64,000 nt of DNA from an uncultured candidate division WPS-2 bacterium (GTDB lineage: Bacteria > Vulcanimicrobiota > Vulcanimicrobiia > Vulcanimicrobiales > Vulcanimicrobiaceae): positions 62,001 through 126,000 of the forward strand of contig CALEYW010000016.1 of assembly GCA_937927945.1 (NCBI GenBank). The letters are read 5' to 3'. The first letter of the stretch is position 1; each line of letters starts with the position of its first letter. Below, piece after piece: positions 1 to 11,470 of the stretch. A program made the position numbers and the translations under genes. The notes under the pieces are model-generated. The model was given only the letters and a program-made list of their open reading frames with translations. It made no database searches and was not told the DNA's origin.

Positions 1-1
1 C

Positions 2-184
2 GGCCGCCGCTACCATGTCGAAGGGATGATGTTCGCGATCATCGGGACGATTGTCGTCACGCTGACCATGGGCTTTCTGCAGTGGATGGCCGCGGGTCCG
101 ACCATCAGCCTGGGTTGGGTCTGGCCCATCATCGCGGCATTCTACGGCATCGGAGCCGCGTTCGCGCGACGCAAGTACTCGTGA
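2..184 (+). CDS. C-terminal end of a small membrane protein (5' end outside window)
   Basis: An open frame enters from the left edge and ends in TGA at 182-184. The visible 60 residues contain two hydrophobic segments (roughly residues 9-27 and 36-53) joined by a short linker, and a basic tail ending RRKYS. The stop overlaps the GTG start of the next gene (GTGA), so the two are almost certainly co-transcribed and coupled. Small two- to four-helix membrane proteins are commonly paired with YozG-like HTH regulators (the DUF2178-type arrangement). That family call is inference from context, because too little sequence is present to assign it directly. Confidence 0.55.
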   Translation, partial: GRRYHVEGMMFAIIGTIVVTLTMGFLQWMAAGPTISLGWVWPIIAAFYGIGAAFARRKYS

Positions 185-384
185 CCAATCGATTGCGCGT
201 GCTGCGCGCCGAGCGGGGCTGGTCGCAAGCCGAACTTGCCGATCGCCTCGGCGTCAGCCGTCAAACCGTCAACGCGCTCGAAGTGGGCAAATACGACCCC
301 TCGCTCGGGCTCGCGTTCAAGATCGCCCGTCTCTTCGGGTGCAGCGTGCACGACGTCTTTCATGAAGAAGCCGTCAATGTCTAA
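181..384 (+). CDS. Cro/C1-type (HTH_3) transcriptional regulator, 67 aa
   Basis: This is a compact XRE-family DNA-binding protein consisting of little more than one helix-turn-helix. The motif WSQAELADRLGVSRQTVNALE (about residues 14-33) is the canonical HTH_3 core, followed by KYDPSLGLAFKIARLF, the usual fourth and fifth helices. GTG at 181 is preferred because it overlaps the upstream TGA and gives the family's usual 65-70 residue length. The frame is open further upstream to 82, but that extension lies inside the preceding gene. The likely role is autoregulation of, or repression by, the two-gene unit with the small membrane protein. Its ligand and target are unknown. Confidence 0.8.
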   Translation: MTNRLRVLRAERGWSQAELADRLGVSRQTVNALEVGKYDPSLGLAFKIARLFGCSVHDVFHEEAVNV

Positions 385-487
385 GCCGGCCTGACGCTGG
401 CGACTTCGTCGGACGAAGGGAGGCGAAGAATGCGATTCCTATGCAAATACTAAGGAATTCACGCACTACGCTGGGATACGGTCTAGG

Positions 488-1225
488 ATGTCACAAGCTG
501 CGGCGCACTTCCCTGCGCTTCCGTCGGAGGATCTGATCTATCGGGTCACCGGCAAGCGCGATGCCGATCTCTTCGCGGTGTCGGGACTTCTGGCGGTCGA
601 CGACCTGGAACCCGGATTGCACCTGCTCGGGCGCAAGTTTTGCGACGTTCGCCGCGCTCTCGACCTCGGTTGCGGCCCCGGCCGCATAGCGCGCTGGCTC
701 CAGCGCAAGATCCCGGATGCGTTTCTGCTGGGATGCGACATCGATGAGGCCGCAATCGCCTGGGCTGCCGATGCCTTGCCGAACGGCAACTTTGTCGTCA
801 ACGGGCATTTGCCGCCGCTGCCTTTGCCCGCCGAATCGATCGATTTCGTATACGCGTGGAGCCTCTTCACCCACCTCGACGAGTCGTATCAAGATGCGTG
901 GCTCGCGGAACTGCACCGCGTCACGATCCCCGGCGCCTCGCTGCTGCTTACGACGAGCGGGGAGATCATGTGGGAGTACCTTCGCACACGGTCCGCCCAC
1001 GCGAAGCTCGACGACTTGCTCGCGCGGCGAGCGGACTTCGACCGAACGGGATTCGTCTTTTGGGGCAACGACGGTTGGGAGCAGCACTTCCCGGCGTACT
1101 ATCACACCACGTTCCACACTCCGCAGTACGTGCGCGCGCATTGGTCGAGTTGGTTTGAGGTCGTCGACGTCGTCCTCGGCGGCGCACAGCCGGCTCAAGA
1201 TATGATCGTGCTGCGCCGGCGGTAG
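488..1225 (+). CDS. Class I SAM-dependent methyltransferase
   Basis: The 245-residue protein has the Rossmann methyltransferase motifs. LDLGCGPGRIARWL (about residues 58-71) is the SAM-binding glycine loop. An acidic residue follows strand 2 (GCDIDEAA), then a motif II/III region (FVYAWSLFTHLDE) and a strand-5 segment (LLLTTSG). The substrate is not evident. The C-terminal half has FWGNDGWEQHFPAYYHTTFHTP, seen in some sugar- or polysaccharide-linked methyltransferases, but I would not assign a substrate from it. It stands alone between the HTH gene and the FdhD-like unit. The upstream 100 bases are relatively A/T-rich (around 430-470) and may hold its promoter, but I could not define one. Confidence 0.8.
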   Translation: MSQAAAHFPALPSEDLIYRVTGKRDADLFAVSGLLAVDDLEPGLHLLGRKFCDVRRALDLGCGPGRIARWLQRKIPDAFLLGCDIDEAAIAWAADALPNGNFVVNGHLPPLPLPAESIDFVYAWSLFTHLDESYQDAWLAELHRVTIPGASLLLTTSGEIMWEYLRTRSAHAKLDDLLARRADFDRTGFVFWGNDGWEQHFPAYYHTTFHTPQYVRAHWSSWFEVVDVVLGGAQPAQDMIVLRRR

Positions 1226-1304
1226 GCATCTTCGCGGTCGCGGTGAGCCGCACGCACGCAGAGCAACACATCGTCTCTGTACGGAGATGAGATAACGGGG
1301 CATC

Positions 1305-1544
1305 ATGGGACCCGCGGCTGAGGAGGTCGTGGAACTGCATGGAGCCCGCGGCATGAATGCGACACAAGTCTTCGCCGACGGAAACGTCGGCCGCGTCTCG
1401 CTGCACGAAGCTCGCGCGGCGATGCTTGCCGCCGCCGCACCACTCTCGGTCGAAGAAATCTTTCTCGCTGCCGCGCACAATCGCACGCTGGAGGTCGAGG
1501 TGCTCGACTGGGACCGCGTCGGGTTCGTGAGCATCTCGGTATGA
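1305..1544 (+). CDS. Hypothetical protein, 79 aa, first gene of FdhD-like unit
   Basis: I do not recognise a family. The frame has the codon habits of its neighbours (mostly G or C at third positions) and ends with TGA at 1542-1544, inside an ATGA overlap with the next small gene. This supports real, coupled translation. The protein is mostly helical and acidic in appearance, with a short Ala-rich stretch (about residues 40-50) and no signal peptide or membrane segment. A second ATG at codon 17 (1353) is an alternative start. Its job is presumably tied to the FdhD-like protein two genes downstream. Confidence 0.5.
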   Translation: MGPAAEEVVELHGARGMNATQVFADGNVGRVSLHEARAAMLAAAAPLSVEEIFLAAAHNRTLEVEVLDWDRVGFVSISV

Positions 1545-1699
1545 TCCGCAAGCCTCCGTATCGCTGTCCTTGCTGCGCTCGGACGTGGCGGCCCGCCGCA
1601 ACCGCGAGAGCGTCCGCGCATTGGTCGGCGTTCTGCCGAGCGTGCGCGTCGCGGTGCACGCACCGCGGTCATATCCCTGCCCTTGGAGAACCATCGTGA
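1541..1699 (+). CDS. Small Cys-rich (zinc-ribbon-like) protein, 52 aa
   Basis: This short frame opens with ATG at 1541 overlapping the previous stop (ATGA) and closes with TGA at 1697-1699 overlapping the next GTG (GTGA). The protein starts MIRKPPYRCPCCARTW and has a second cysteine pair, FCRACASRC, about 20 residues on. This gives a CPxCC...CxxC pattern typical of a small zinc ribbon or other metal or sulfur site. No known family comes to mind. The perfect overlaps at both ends, rather than any homology, are the reason to call it. Its position directly before an FdhD-like domain that lacks its own Cys loop makes a partner role attractive but unproven. Confidence 0.45.
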   Translation: MIRKPPYRCPCCARTWRPAATARASAHWSAFCRACASRCTHRGHIPALGEPS

Positions 1700-2088
1700 T
1701 CGCTCCGAAGAAACACCGCCGCGACCTTCTGGCGCAGTCGCCCGTCGAGCTGCACGTCGCCACGAAACCGCTGCCGAAGGCCGCGACGGGACTTCCGGAA
1801 GTCGTTCACTCGCTGCAGCACGCCGCAGCCTGGACGACGCTCGAGGGCGGAGTCGTGCTCGCGCGCGAGGACGTCGGCCGGCACAATGCCGTCGACAAGC
1901 TGATCGGCGCGATGGCGCGTGCCGAGCTCGATCCGGCCGACGGGTTCGCCATCGTGACCAGTCGCGCGAGCTACGAGCTGCAGAAGTGCGCCGTAGCCGG
2001 AATCTTTCTGCTGGCCGCGATCTCGCGCCCGACCGGCCACGCGGTACGGATGGCGGACGGCGAAACGTCGCTGCGCGCGGTCTCTTAG
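1696..2088 (+). CDS. FdhD-like protein, C-terminal domain only (130 aa)
   Basis: FdhD is the sulfurtransferase that activates molybdo-formate dehydrogenases; full proteins run to about 260-280 residues. Here only the C-terminal half is recognisable: AREDVGRHNAVDKLIGA, the signature FdhD motif, then VTSRASYELQKCAVAGI and SRPTGHAVRMADGETSL, which match the end of the family. The N-terminal domain and the Cys-loop that carries the persulfide are absent. GTG at 1696 is chosen because it sits in a GTGA overlap with the preceding small gene; the frame is open further upstream to 1570. No formate dehydrogenase gene is in the window. It could be a decayed remnant or a functional single-domain variant. 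The tight operon argues for the latter. Confidence 0.7.
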   Translation: MIAPKKHRRDLLAQSPVELHVATKPLPKAATGLPEVVHSLQHAAAWTTLEGGVVLAREDVGRHNAVDKLIGAMARAELDPADGFAIVTSRASYELQKCAVAGIFLLAAISRPTGHAVRMADGETSLRAVS

Positions 2089-3302
2089 CGGGCCCGTTGC
2101 GCCGGGGATGCTAGGCGGACCCGCCACAGCAGCGCCGTACCAAGTGCGAACTCGACGATCACGCAGACGAGCGCGACGCGCGGGCCGAGCCCGGCGCGGC
2201 GCGCGTCGTAGAAGGAGACCACGGGCTGGGTGATTGCGGGCGCCGCGACCTGGGCAAGGGCGGCGGCCAGGTTCCACACGCCCATCGCTGAGGCGAGCGC
2301 CGCGCTCGGTAGCACCGCGTACGCGATCGCCCAATCGGCGGTGAAGAACGCTCCCCACGCCGCGCCCGCGGCGATCGCGCATGTGAGGGCGACGGCGAAC
2401 GTCGGCGCGGCCGCGAACGCGCCGACGGCGATTGCGATGGCAAGGCACGCGATCGTCACCACGACCCGTTTGTCGAGCCGATCGGCGGGGACGCCGGCGG
2501 CGGCGGCACCGCCGACCCCGGCGATCGTAAAGGCGAGGAAGAGGATGCCCGTCGTCGTGCGCGCGTCGGCGACGCCGAGCGATTCGCGCACGAAGAAGAA
2601 CAAGAAGCCGAACAACGTGTAGAACCCTACGTTGATCAGCGCGCGCGACGCGATGACGATCCAGGCGTTCGCATCGAGACGCAACGGGCGCGCAACCTCG
2701 CGCGAGCCGGGCAGCGTGCGCGCGTAGGCGTCCGTGATCCACCAGCTCACCACCAAGCATGCCGCGAGCGCGAACCCGAGCAGCGCGCCGTGCAGGACGA
2801 TCGTGAGGACCAGTCCGATGACGCTGCCGCTGAATTGGTGGATGCTCATCCAGGAGGACGCGCGGCCGACCCGCTCCGGCTCGACGTAGTCGCCGACGAT
2901 CGCCTGATACGGACCGCCGGCGACGTTCATCCCCACCTGCAGCGCGAGCATCGCGATCCACAGCCACGCGAGCGAGGGTGCGATCGTCACGCCGATCAGC
3001 GCGGGGACGGCGACGATGACGCCGGTACGATAGAACGCGAGGCGGTGGCCGGTGCGCACGCGTTGCCGGTCGGAAAGGATGCCCGCTGCGACCTGGAGCA
3101 CGGCAGCCAGCGCCGCGCCGACCGCGGCGATCAGCGCGTAGCGTGCGACCGCCCCGGGCGCGCTCAGCGCGGAGACGCGATCCTGCAGGACGACGCCGAG
3201 CACCGACGTCCACACTACTTGGATGCCGAACCAAAACGCGCCCAGGCGCCAGGCTTGCGGCGAACGCTGCACGCTCACGACGTGCGAGCGGTCAGCGAGC
3301 AT
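2085..3302 (-). CDS. Major facilitator superfamily transporter
   Basis: This 405-residue integral membrane protein has about twelve hydrophobic segments and short charged loops. Examples are the GILSDRQRVRTGHRL loop after the second or third helix and PADRLDKR in the second half, the two MFS A-type loop positions. It resembles the Glycoside-Pentoside-Hexuronide/TetA-like exporters in layout, but the substrate cannot be read from sequence. ATG at 3302 is the most likely start and overlaps the end of the upstream nucleotidyltransferase gene by 28 bases, so the two are co-transcribed. Its stop TAA (2085-2087) overlaps the TAG of the convergent FdhD-like gene. Confidence 0.8.
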   Translation of the reverse strand: MLADRSHVVSVQRSPQAWRLGAFWFGIQVVWTSVLGVVLQDRVSALSAPGAVARYALIAAVGAALAAVLQVAAGILSDRQRVRTGHRLAFYRTGVIVAVPALIGVTIAPSLAWLWIAMLALQVGMNVAGGPYQAIVGDYVEPERVGRASSWMSIHQFSGSVIGLVLTIVLHGALLGFALAACLVVSWWITDAYARTLPGSREVARPLRLDANAWIVIASRALINVGFYTLFGFLFFFVRESLGVADARTTTGILFLAFTIAGVGGAAAAGVPADRLDKRVVVTIACLAIAIAVGAFAAAPTFAVALTCAIAAGAAWGAFFTADWAIAYAVLPSAALASAMGVWNLAAALAQVAAPAITQPVVSFYDARRAGLGPRVALVCVIVEFALGTALLWRVRLASPAQRAR

Positions 3303-4018
3303 GCGTAGCGATACTCCTCGAGCGTGTCGACGTCGTAACACAAGCCCGGATCGCAGCCGCGCACCGCAGCGACCGGCAATCCCAGCGTCCGCGTGCCATA
3401 CGCTTCGACATCTGCGACGCCCAAACGTTTGACGGCGAAGCGCACGCACAGCGACGGGCCGAGAAGCCGCACGAGCGCGAAGAGGCTCTTGCGCGCATCG
3501 AAGAAGCGTACGGCGAGCGCGCGCGCCGGTGCGGCCGCTTCCGGGGCGAACACGAACGCGCTGCCGTTCGCGATGCGCTCTCCGCGCAGCGCCACCTCGT
3601 GAGCCGCGGCACCGGGAAACCGCGACCGGTAGGTGTCGACGTCGCCGAGCGCCATCGCGAGCGCCGCGCCGCCGCTGCGCTCGACCAGGTCGCGCACGCC
3701 GCTTTCGGTCACGAACGGCAGATCGGAAGTCAGGTAGACGAACCGCTCGCCGGGCCACGCGTCCAGCGCGCGCAGCACGTTCGTCCCGCCGTCGACGGCA
3801 GCGTCAATCACGCGCACGTCACGCCCCCGCAGGTGTTCGCGCACCGCGTGCCCGCCCACCACCGCTACCCCGTCGATCCCGGCGCCGGCACACGCGTCGA
3901 TCGCGACGTCGAGGAGGGTGCCTCCCGCGTACCGCGCCAGCGCCTTCACGGAGGTCCCGATCACCGAAGCGAACTCGCCGCCGACGGTACCGCCGGCCGT
4001 GATCACAGCACGCACCAC
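3275..4018 (-). CDS. MobA-like NTP transferase domain protein
   Basis: The 247-residue protein fits the small nucleotidyltransferase fold (NTP_transf_3, as in MobA, IspD and CofC). It starts with VRAVITAGG, the N-terminal nucleotide-binding strand/loop, and contains a strand ending in YLTSDLPFVT, where the Asp is the metal ligand of the family. The LAGG/GxxxR signature of MobA is altered here (TAGGTVGGEF), so the nucleotide acceptor is uncertain. Molybdenum-cofactor guanylylation is possible given the FdhD-like gene nearby, but is only a guess. Start is GTG at 4018. It lies between the broken S41 peptidase gene and the MFS gene on the same strand. Confidence 0.7.
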   Translation of the reverse strand: MVRAVITAGGTVGGEFASVIGTSVKALARYAGGTLLDVAIDACAGAGIDGVAVVGGHAVREHLRGRDVRVIDAAVDGGTNVLRALDAWPGERFVYLTSDLPFVTESGVRDLVERSGGAALAMALGDVDTYRSRFPGAAAHEVALRGERIANGSAFVFAPEAAAPARALAVRFFDARKSLFALVRLLGPSLCVRFAVKRLGVADVEAYGTRTLGLPVAAVRGCDPGLCYDVDTLEEYRYACSLTARTS

Positions 4019-4078
4019 GCGCGACGTTCGCCGCGCGAATCAGATGACCCTGACGCCGGCCGTCGCACGTGGCGACGC

Positions 4079-5150
4079 CTACAAGGCGAGGATCTCCGCG
4101 TCGGTCATCGTGTCGAGCTTGCCGCGCAGCCCGCTCAGCGCGCTGCGCTGGTCCGCGTCCAACGACGCATCGCGCAGCCTCGCGTCGAGCGCCGCGGCGT
4201 TTGCCGTCGCGAGGGCCCGGTCGCGAGCGACCGCGATGTCCGGTTTTACGCCGACACCTTCCCAGTTGGTCTTCGTGATCGGGTTCTGCGCGCGCATGTC
4301 GGGGACGAAGAGCGAGAAGTGATCGTCGATGCGCCGCAGCTCGCCGGGATTCGCTCCGCCGCCGGTGACCGCGCCGATCAGCGTTCCGCGCTTGAGCGCT
4401 TGAAGATCGTACGCGCATTCCTCGCCGGCCGAGAACGTCTCGCCGGAAGTGAGAACGTAAAGCGGCGCCGTGATGCGCGGCCCCGGGACGTCCCCGGTGT
4501 AGGTGGACTCGGCGATCTTCGACGAGCCGTCACCGCGCGACGAAGTCGTTGAGGTGGGTTTTCGGGGCGAGGAAATGGCTCAAGAAGCGAGCGACCACGT
4601 TGGGATCGCCGCCGTGATCGCGCCGCAGGTCGAGGACGATCGCCTCCGAGTACGCGACCGCGTTCGCCATGCCGTCGAAGACGGTCGACATCTCCCGAGA
4701 CGACCCGAGAACGTAGCGCACGTCGACGTACCCGACGTTCCCCGGCAGGTGAGCGACGCGGCCGAGCCCGTAGCCGACGGACCGGTCGAAGCGCGCCTGT
4801 GCCGCCACTTCCTCGGCGCTGGCGTCGGTACCGGACGGCTTCGCCGGCGGATTGACCTCGGTCGAGTAGCGCAGGCGAACGTGTTTGTCGTGCAGGAGGC
4901 CGCCGAGGTCCTCCGTCACCCGCTTCGCGAGCGCGTCCTCGCGCAGGCCGTCGTAGGCACCGGCGGCGGCGTTTCGGCGCAGCAGGTCGCCGGCCTCGCG
5001 CGCGCGTGACGGGTAGACATAGTACGCTTCGAGCTTCTCGGCGGCCGCCGCGGCGATCGGCCGCGCCGGGTCGTCGGAGGCCGCGAGACCCGGGGCGCTA
5101 GTCGCGAGCAGCACCAACCCGAGCGAGCAGGCGATCGAACGATTCCTCAT
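4079..5150 (-). pseudogene. S41-family (CtpA-like) peptidase, interrupted by a frameshift
   Basis: The gene starts with ATG at 5150 and a clear signal peptide (hydrophobic LGLVLLAT core, cut after about residue 24). It reads as an S41 peptidase through EAIVLDLRRDHGGDPN, the conserved strand after the PDZ-like region. The frame then stops at TGA about 4530 after KTHLNDFVAR. In the next frame the protein resumes at once with GDGSSKIAES and carries on with the family's catalytic segment TSGETFSAGE and the C-terminal NPITKTNWEGVGVKPDI, ending at TAG 4079-4081. A single missing base near 4531-4537 explains this. It may be a genuine inactivation or a sequencing error. It is the first gene of the minus-strand unit with the nucleotidyltransferase and MFS genes. 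Confidence 0.8.
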
Positions 5151-5233
5151 GGACCGCAGTATAGCGCGGCACGCGCTACGGATCACACCGATCTTCAAAG
5201 GATTGGAGCCGTTTCGCGGCGTTTTTAGCGGTC

Positions 5234-5659
5234 ATGGACTCGATCGACCGCGCAATCCTCGGGCGCCTTCGGTACGACGCTCGGATCAGCTTCCGCGACT
5301 TGGGCGACGTGGTCGGCCTCAGTGCAAACGCCGTCGCCGAGCGCGTGCGCAGGCTGGTGAGCGCAGGGACGATCAGGCGCTTTCGGGCCGAGATCGACCC
5401 GAACGCCGACGGCGCGCGGCTCGCGGCCCTCATCGATTTGCGGCTCGCAATCGGGACGCCCGCCGGCGCCTTCGAGGTGGCGCTGCGTACGATGCCCGAC
5501 GTCGTCGCCGCGTCGCTCACGTCCGGCAACTTCGACTTCACGTTGCGCGTCGCCGTCGCCGACGGGTCGGCACTCGCCGCACTCATCGAGGAGCTGCGCG
5601 CGCACGGCGCATCGGAGACGCACAGCCGCATCATCTTGCGTGAGACCGTGCTCTCGTAA
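5234..5659 (+). CDS. Lrp/AsnC family transcriptional regulator
   Basis: The 141-residue protein has the two-domain Lrp layout. The N-terminal helix-turn-helix opens MDSIDRAILGRLRYDARISFRDLG and contains LSANAVAERVRRLVSAGTIRRF (recognition helix about residues 30-45). A C-terminal RAM (ligand-binding) ferredoxin-like domain runs from about residue 60 to 140. Length and order are normal. The family responds to amino acids or related small molecules and regulates amino-acid metabolism. It sits 41 bases upstream of carB on the same strand, so carB and the divergent S41 unit are possible targets, by inference. Confidence 0.85.
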   Translation: MDSIDRAILGRLRYDARISFRDLGDVVGLSANAVAERVRRLVSAGTIRRFRAEIDPNADGARLAALIDLRLAIGTPAGAFEVALRTMPDVVAASLTSGNFDFTLRVAVADGSALAALIEELRAHGASETHSRIILRETVLS

Positions 5660-5700
5660 CGCGAAGGGACGACACGGCGCGCGGACGTATCCTGGGCTGG

Positions 5701-8925
<3,225 letters not shown>

Positions 8926-9035
8926 TGCGACCGGCGCGCGCGACGATGCTCGCGTCGCTCGGAGTCGAACGCGTGCGCGGATGCGTCGACGTCTGGGCAC
9001 CCTCCGCCGCCGGGACGCGCGAACAATGACGTTCG

Positions 9036-9264
9036 TTCCGGCGCGACGACTACGCGCGGTACGACGTGCTCGCGCACGCCGCGCGGCTGCGCGGACGTCC
9101 GGTGCACGTGAGCTGCGGCGCGCGCGATCCGTTTCTCCCGGCGTGCGCATGTTCGCCCGCGCGTGTCCCACCGCGGACGTCGTCGTCGCGCCCGGTTGTC
9201 ACGACGCCGGGTTCGGCGCGCCGGCGCGGCGGCGCTGATCGCCTTTGTGGGCGGGCATCTCTAG
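9036..9264 (+). pseudogene. Degraded C-terminal fragment of an alpha/beta-hydrolase (esterase D/antigen-85-like)
   Basis: Three overlapping frames together spell the end of a putative-esterase-family hydrolase. The first gives DDYARYDVLAHAARLRGRPV then HVSCGARDPF. One base on comes PGVRMFARACPTADVVVAPGCHDAGF, and after another one-base shift (W)RAGAAALIAFVGGHL with TAG at 9262-9264. The Asp in GARDPF and the His in GCHDAGF sit where the catalytic Asp and His of the family fall. No intact N-terminal part or nucleophile Ser is visible in 8926-9035, so this is a decaying fragment. I see nothing else in 8926-9375 apart from the leader of the next gene. Confidence 0.6.
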
Positions 9265-9375
9265 CGCCCGGTCAGCATCGCCGCTCCGGCCGGATACACC
9301 CGAACGGGCGAAGGAAAGTTCCCACGACGGCGTAACGTCAGCGCAACTCTCATCACCCGCCTAGAGGTTGGTCCG

Positions 9376-10590
9376 ATGCGCCTTTCCCGTACCGTGCCGG
9401 CGGCTCTCGCGCTGGCACTCCTGTCCACGTCGTTTTCGACGCCGGCGGCCCGCGCCGCCGACAGCGGCCCGATCAAGATTGCTCTCATCACCGACATGAG
9501 CGGTGTCTACGCTGCCTTGGCCGGCCCGGGTGCCGCCGAAGCGGTCAAGATGGCCGTCGAAGACTTCGGCGGAAAGGTGCTGAATCGCCCCATCGTCGTC
9601 GACGTCGTCGACCACCGCAACCAGGGCCCGATCGCGAACGCGAAGGCGCGCGAGGAGTTCGACAACGGTGCCGAGCTCGCGCTCGACATGACGAATTCGG
9701 CGACTGCGCTGGCCGTCGCCGAAGTCGCCAAGGAACGACACAAACTCGCGATCGTCACCGGCGGCGCGACGTCGGCGCTGACGGGCGCCGCGTGCAACAA
9801 GTACACCTACCATTATGCGTACGACACGTATGCCTTGGCCCACTCGACCGGCAGCTACATCGCCGGCGCCGGCGGCAAGACGTGGTATGGGATCGTTCCG
9901 GACTATGCGTTCGGCGCGCAGATGCTCTCCGATTTCACGGACGCCGTGGAAGCGAAGGGCGGCAAGTTCATCAAGGCCGACAAGATGCCGCTCGGCACGA
10001 CGGACTTCTCGTCGTACATGATCGCCGCGAAGAACGCGCATCCCGACGTGCTCGGGCTGCTCAACGCCGGCGCCGACACGGTCAACAGCATGAAGGCGGC
10101 CAAGCAGTTCCAGCTCGACAAGCAGATGAAGATCGCCGTCGGGCTGCTGTTCCTCTCCGACGTCGACGCGCTGCCCGACGTGTTTGCGGGCTCGCGCATC
10201 ACGACGTCCTGGTACTGGAACGAGGACAAGGCCGCGCGTGCCTGGGCAGACCGGTACGCGGCGCGGATGCACGGCTTGCGTCCCACCGATATCCAGGCCG
10301 CCGACTACTCGGCGACGTGGCAGTGGCTCAGTGCCGTCAAGGCGGCGGGAACCGTCGATGCCGACGCCGTCGTGAAATATCTCGATGGACGGCAGTTCAA
10401 CGACTTCTACGCTCACGACGGCCAGTGGCGAGCGCGCGACCATCGTGTAACGCACGACATGTACGTCGTCGACGTCCTGCCGAAGGAAGAAGTCAAAGAG
10501 CCGCACGCGTGGTTCAAGATCCTGCAGACGATCCCGGGGGCCCGCGCGTTCCGTCCGGAATCGCAGTCCACGTGCAAGAAGGACTGGTAG
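9376..10590 (+). CDS. Branched-chain amino-acid-type ABC transporter substrate-binding protein
   Basis: The 404-residue periplasmic binding protein (Peripla_BP_6/LivJ fold) has an N-terminal signal peptide (MRLSRT, hydrophobic core, likely cut after ARA near residue 28). The mature start IKIALITDMSGVYAALAGPGAAEAVKMAVEDFG is the typical first strand/helix of the family. It also contains TGGATSALTGAACN, the ligand-loop region. Ligands range from Leu/Ile/Val to urea, amides and aromatic acids, and the sequence does not decide. It is followed one base after its stop by livH with only a non-ATG start, so the genes form one unit with livH and livM. Confidence 0.9.
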   Translation: MRLSRTVPAALALALLSTSFSTPAARAADSGPIKIALITDMSGVYAALAGPGAAEAVKMAVEDFGGKVLNRPIVVDVVDHRNQGPIANAKAREEFDNGAELALDMTNSATALAVAEVAKERHKLAIVTGGATSALTGAACNKYTYHYAYDTYALAHSTGSYIAGAGGKTWYGIVPDYAFGAQMLSDFTDAVEAKGGKFIKADKMPLGTTDFSSYMIAAKNAHPDVLGLLNAGADTVNSMKAAKQFQLDKQMKIAVGLLFLSDVDALPDVFAGSRITTSWYWNEDKAARAWADRYAARMHGLRPTDIQAADYSATWQWLSAVKAAGTVDADAVVKYLDGRQFNDFYAHDGQWRARDHRVTHDMYVVDVLPKEEVKEPHAWFKILQTIPGARAFRPESQSTCKKDW

Positions 10591-10591
10591 T

Positions 10592-11470
10592 CTGAGCCCG
10601 GACTACCTCCTCACCCAGATCTTCAACGGCCTGGCGAGCGGCGCGTTCTACGCGCTGCTCGCCTTGGGCTTGTCCGTGATCTTCGGGATGCTGCGCGTGG
10701 TCAACTTCGCGCACGGCGCGATGTACATGCTCGGCGCGTTTGCCACGTATTACGGCGCGCAGCTCTTTCACGTACCGTTCTTCGCCGCGCTGATCATCGC
10801 GCCGCTCGCCGTCGGCGCCTTCGGGATCCTGCTCGAAACGACGCTGCTGCGCCGGCTCTACGGGCTCGATCCGATCTACAACCTGCTGCTGACGTTCGCC
10901 CTCGTCCTCGTCATCGAGGACGTGATGCGCCTGCTCGCCGGGCCGCTCGGCTCGCCGTACTCGACCCCGGACGCCCTCGGCGGCATCACCAACCTCGGCT
11001 TCACGCTCTACCCGACCTACAAACTCTTCGTCATCGTCGTCTCGCTGGTCGTGTGCCTGGCGGCGTGGTGGATCGTCGAGCTGACGCCGGTCGGGGCTCG
11101 CATCCGCGCTGCGACCGAGAACCCGGTGCTGGTGCGCGCCCTCGGTATCGACGTGCGGCGCCTGGTGACCGGGACGTTCGGGGTCGGGGTCGCGCTCGCC
11201 GCGCTCGCCGGCGTACTCGCCGCGCCGACCACCAACGTGCAGCCGTCGATGGGCGACAGCGTCATCATCTATACCTTCGCGATCGTCGTCATCGGCGGGC
11301 TCGGCTCGATCGTCGGCTCGATCGCCGCAGGCTTCGCGCTCGGCTTGCTGCAGACGATCGGGGCGATCGTCTTCCCGCCGATCTCGACCACGCTGATCTT
11401 CATCGTGATGGTGATCGTGATCGTGTTCCGTCCGGCGGGACTGTTCGGAAAGCCGGAGTCGGCCCGATGA
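10592..11470 (+). CDS. livH: Branched-chain amino-acid ABC transporter permease LivH, probable CTG start
   Basis: LivH-type permease (BPD_transp_2). From the first ordinary in-frame start (TTG 10664) the protein would lack its first helix. Reading back, the frame gives SPDYLLTQIFNGLASGAFYALLALGL, the normal LivH N-terminus, and the only initiator-like codon before it is CTG at 10592. An AAGGA at 10579-10583 lies 8 bases upstream, inside the end of the binding-protein gene. The CTG call rests on that fit and gives 292 residues, the usual family length. Eight or so membrane segments and the conserved GLGSIVGSIAAG near the C-terminus are visible. The gene ends in an ATGA overlap with livM. Confidence 0.85.
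   Translation: MSPDYLLTQIFNGLASGAFYALLALGLSVIFGMLRVVNFAHGAMYMLGAFATYYGAQLFHVPFFAALIIAPLAVGAFGILLETTLLRRLYGLDPIYNLLLTFALVLVIEDVMRLLAGPLGSPYSTPDALGGITNLGFTLYPTYKLFVIVVSLVVCLAAWWIVELTPVGARIRAATENPVLVRALGIDVRRLVTGTFGVGVALAALAGVLAAPTTNVQPSMGDSVIIYTFAIVVIGGLGSIVGSIAAGFALGLLQTIGAIVFPPISTTLIFIVMVIVIVFRPAGLFGKPESAR

Noticed and set aside
491..1672. A 393-codon open frame opposite the SAM methyltransferase
   Set aside because: Low-complexity Arg-rich product and no ribosome-binding site; the plus strand holds a clear enzyme.
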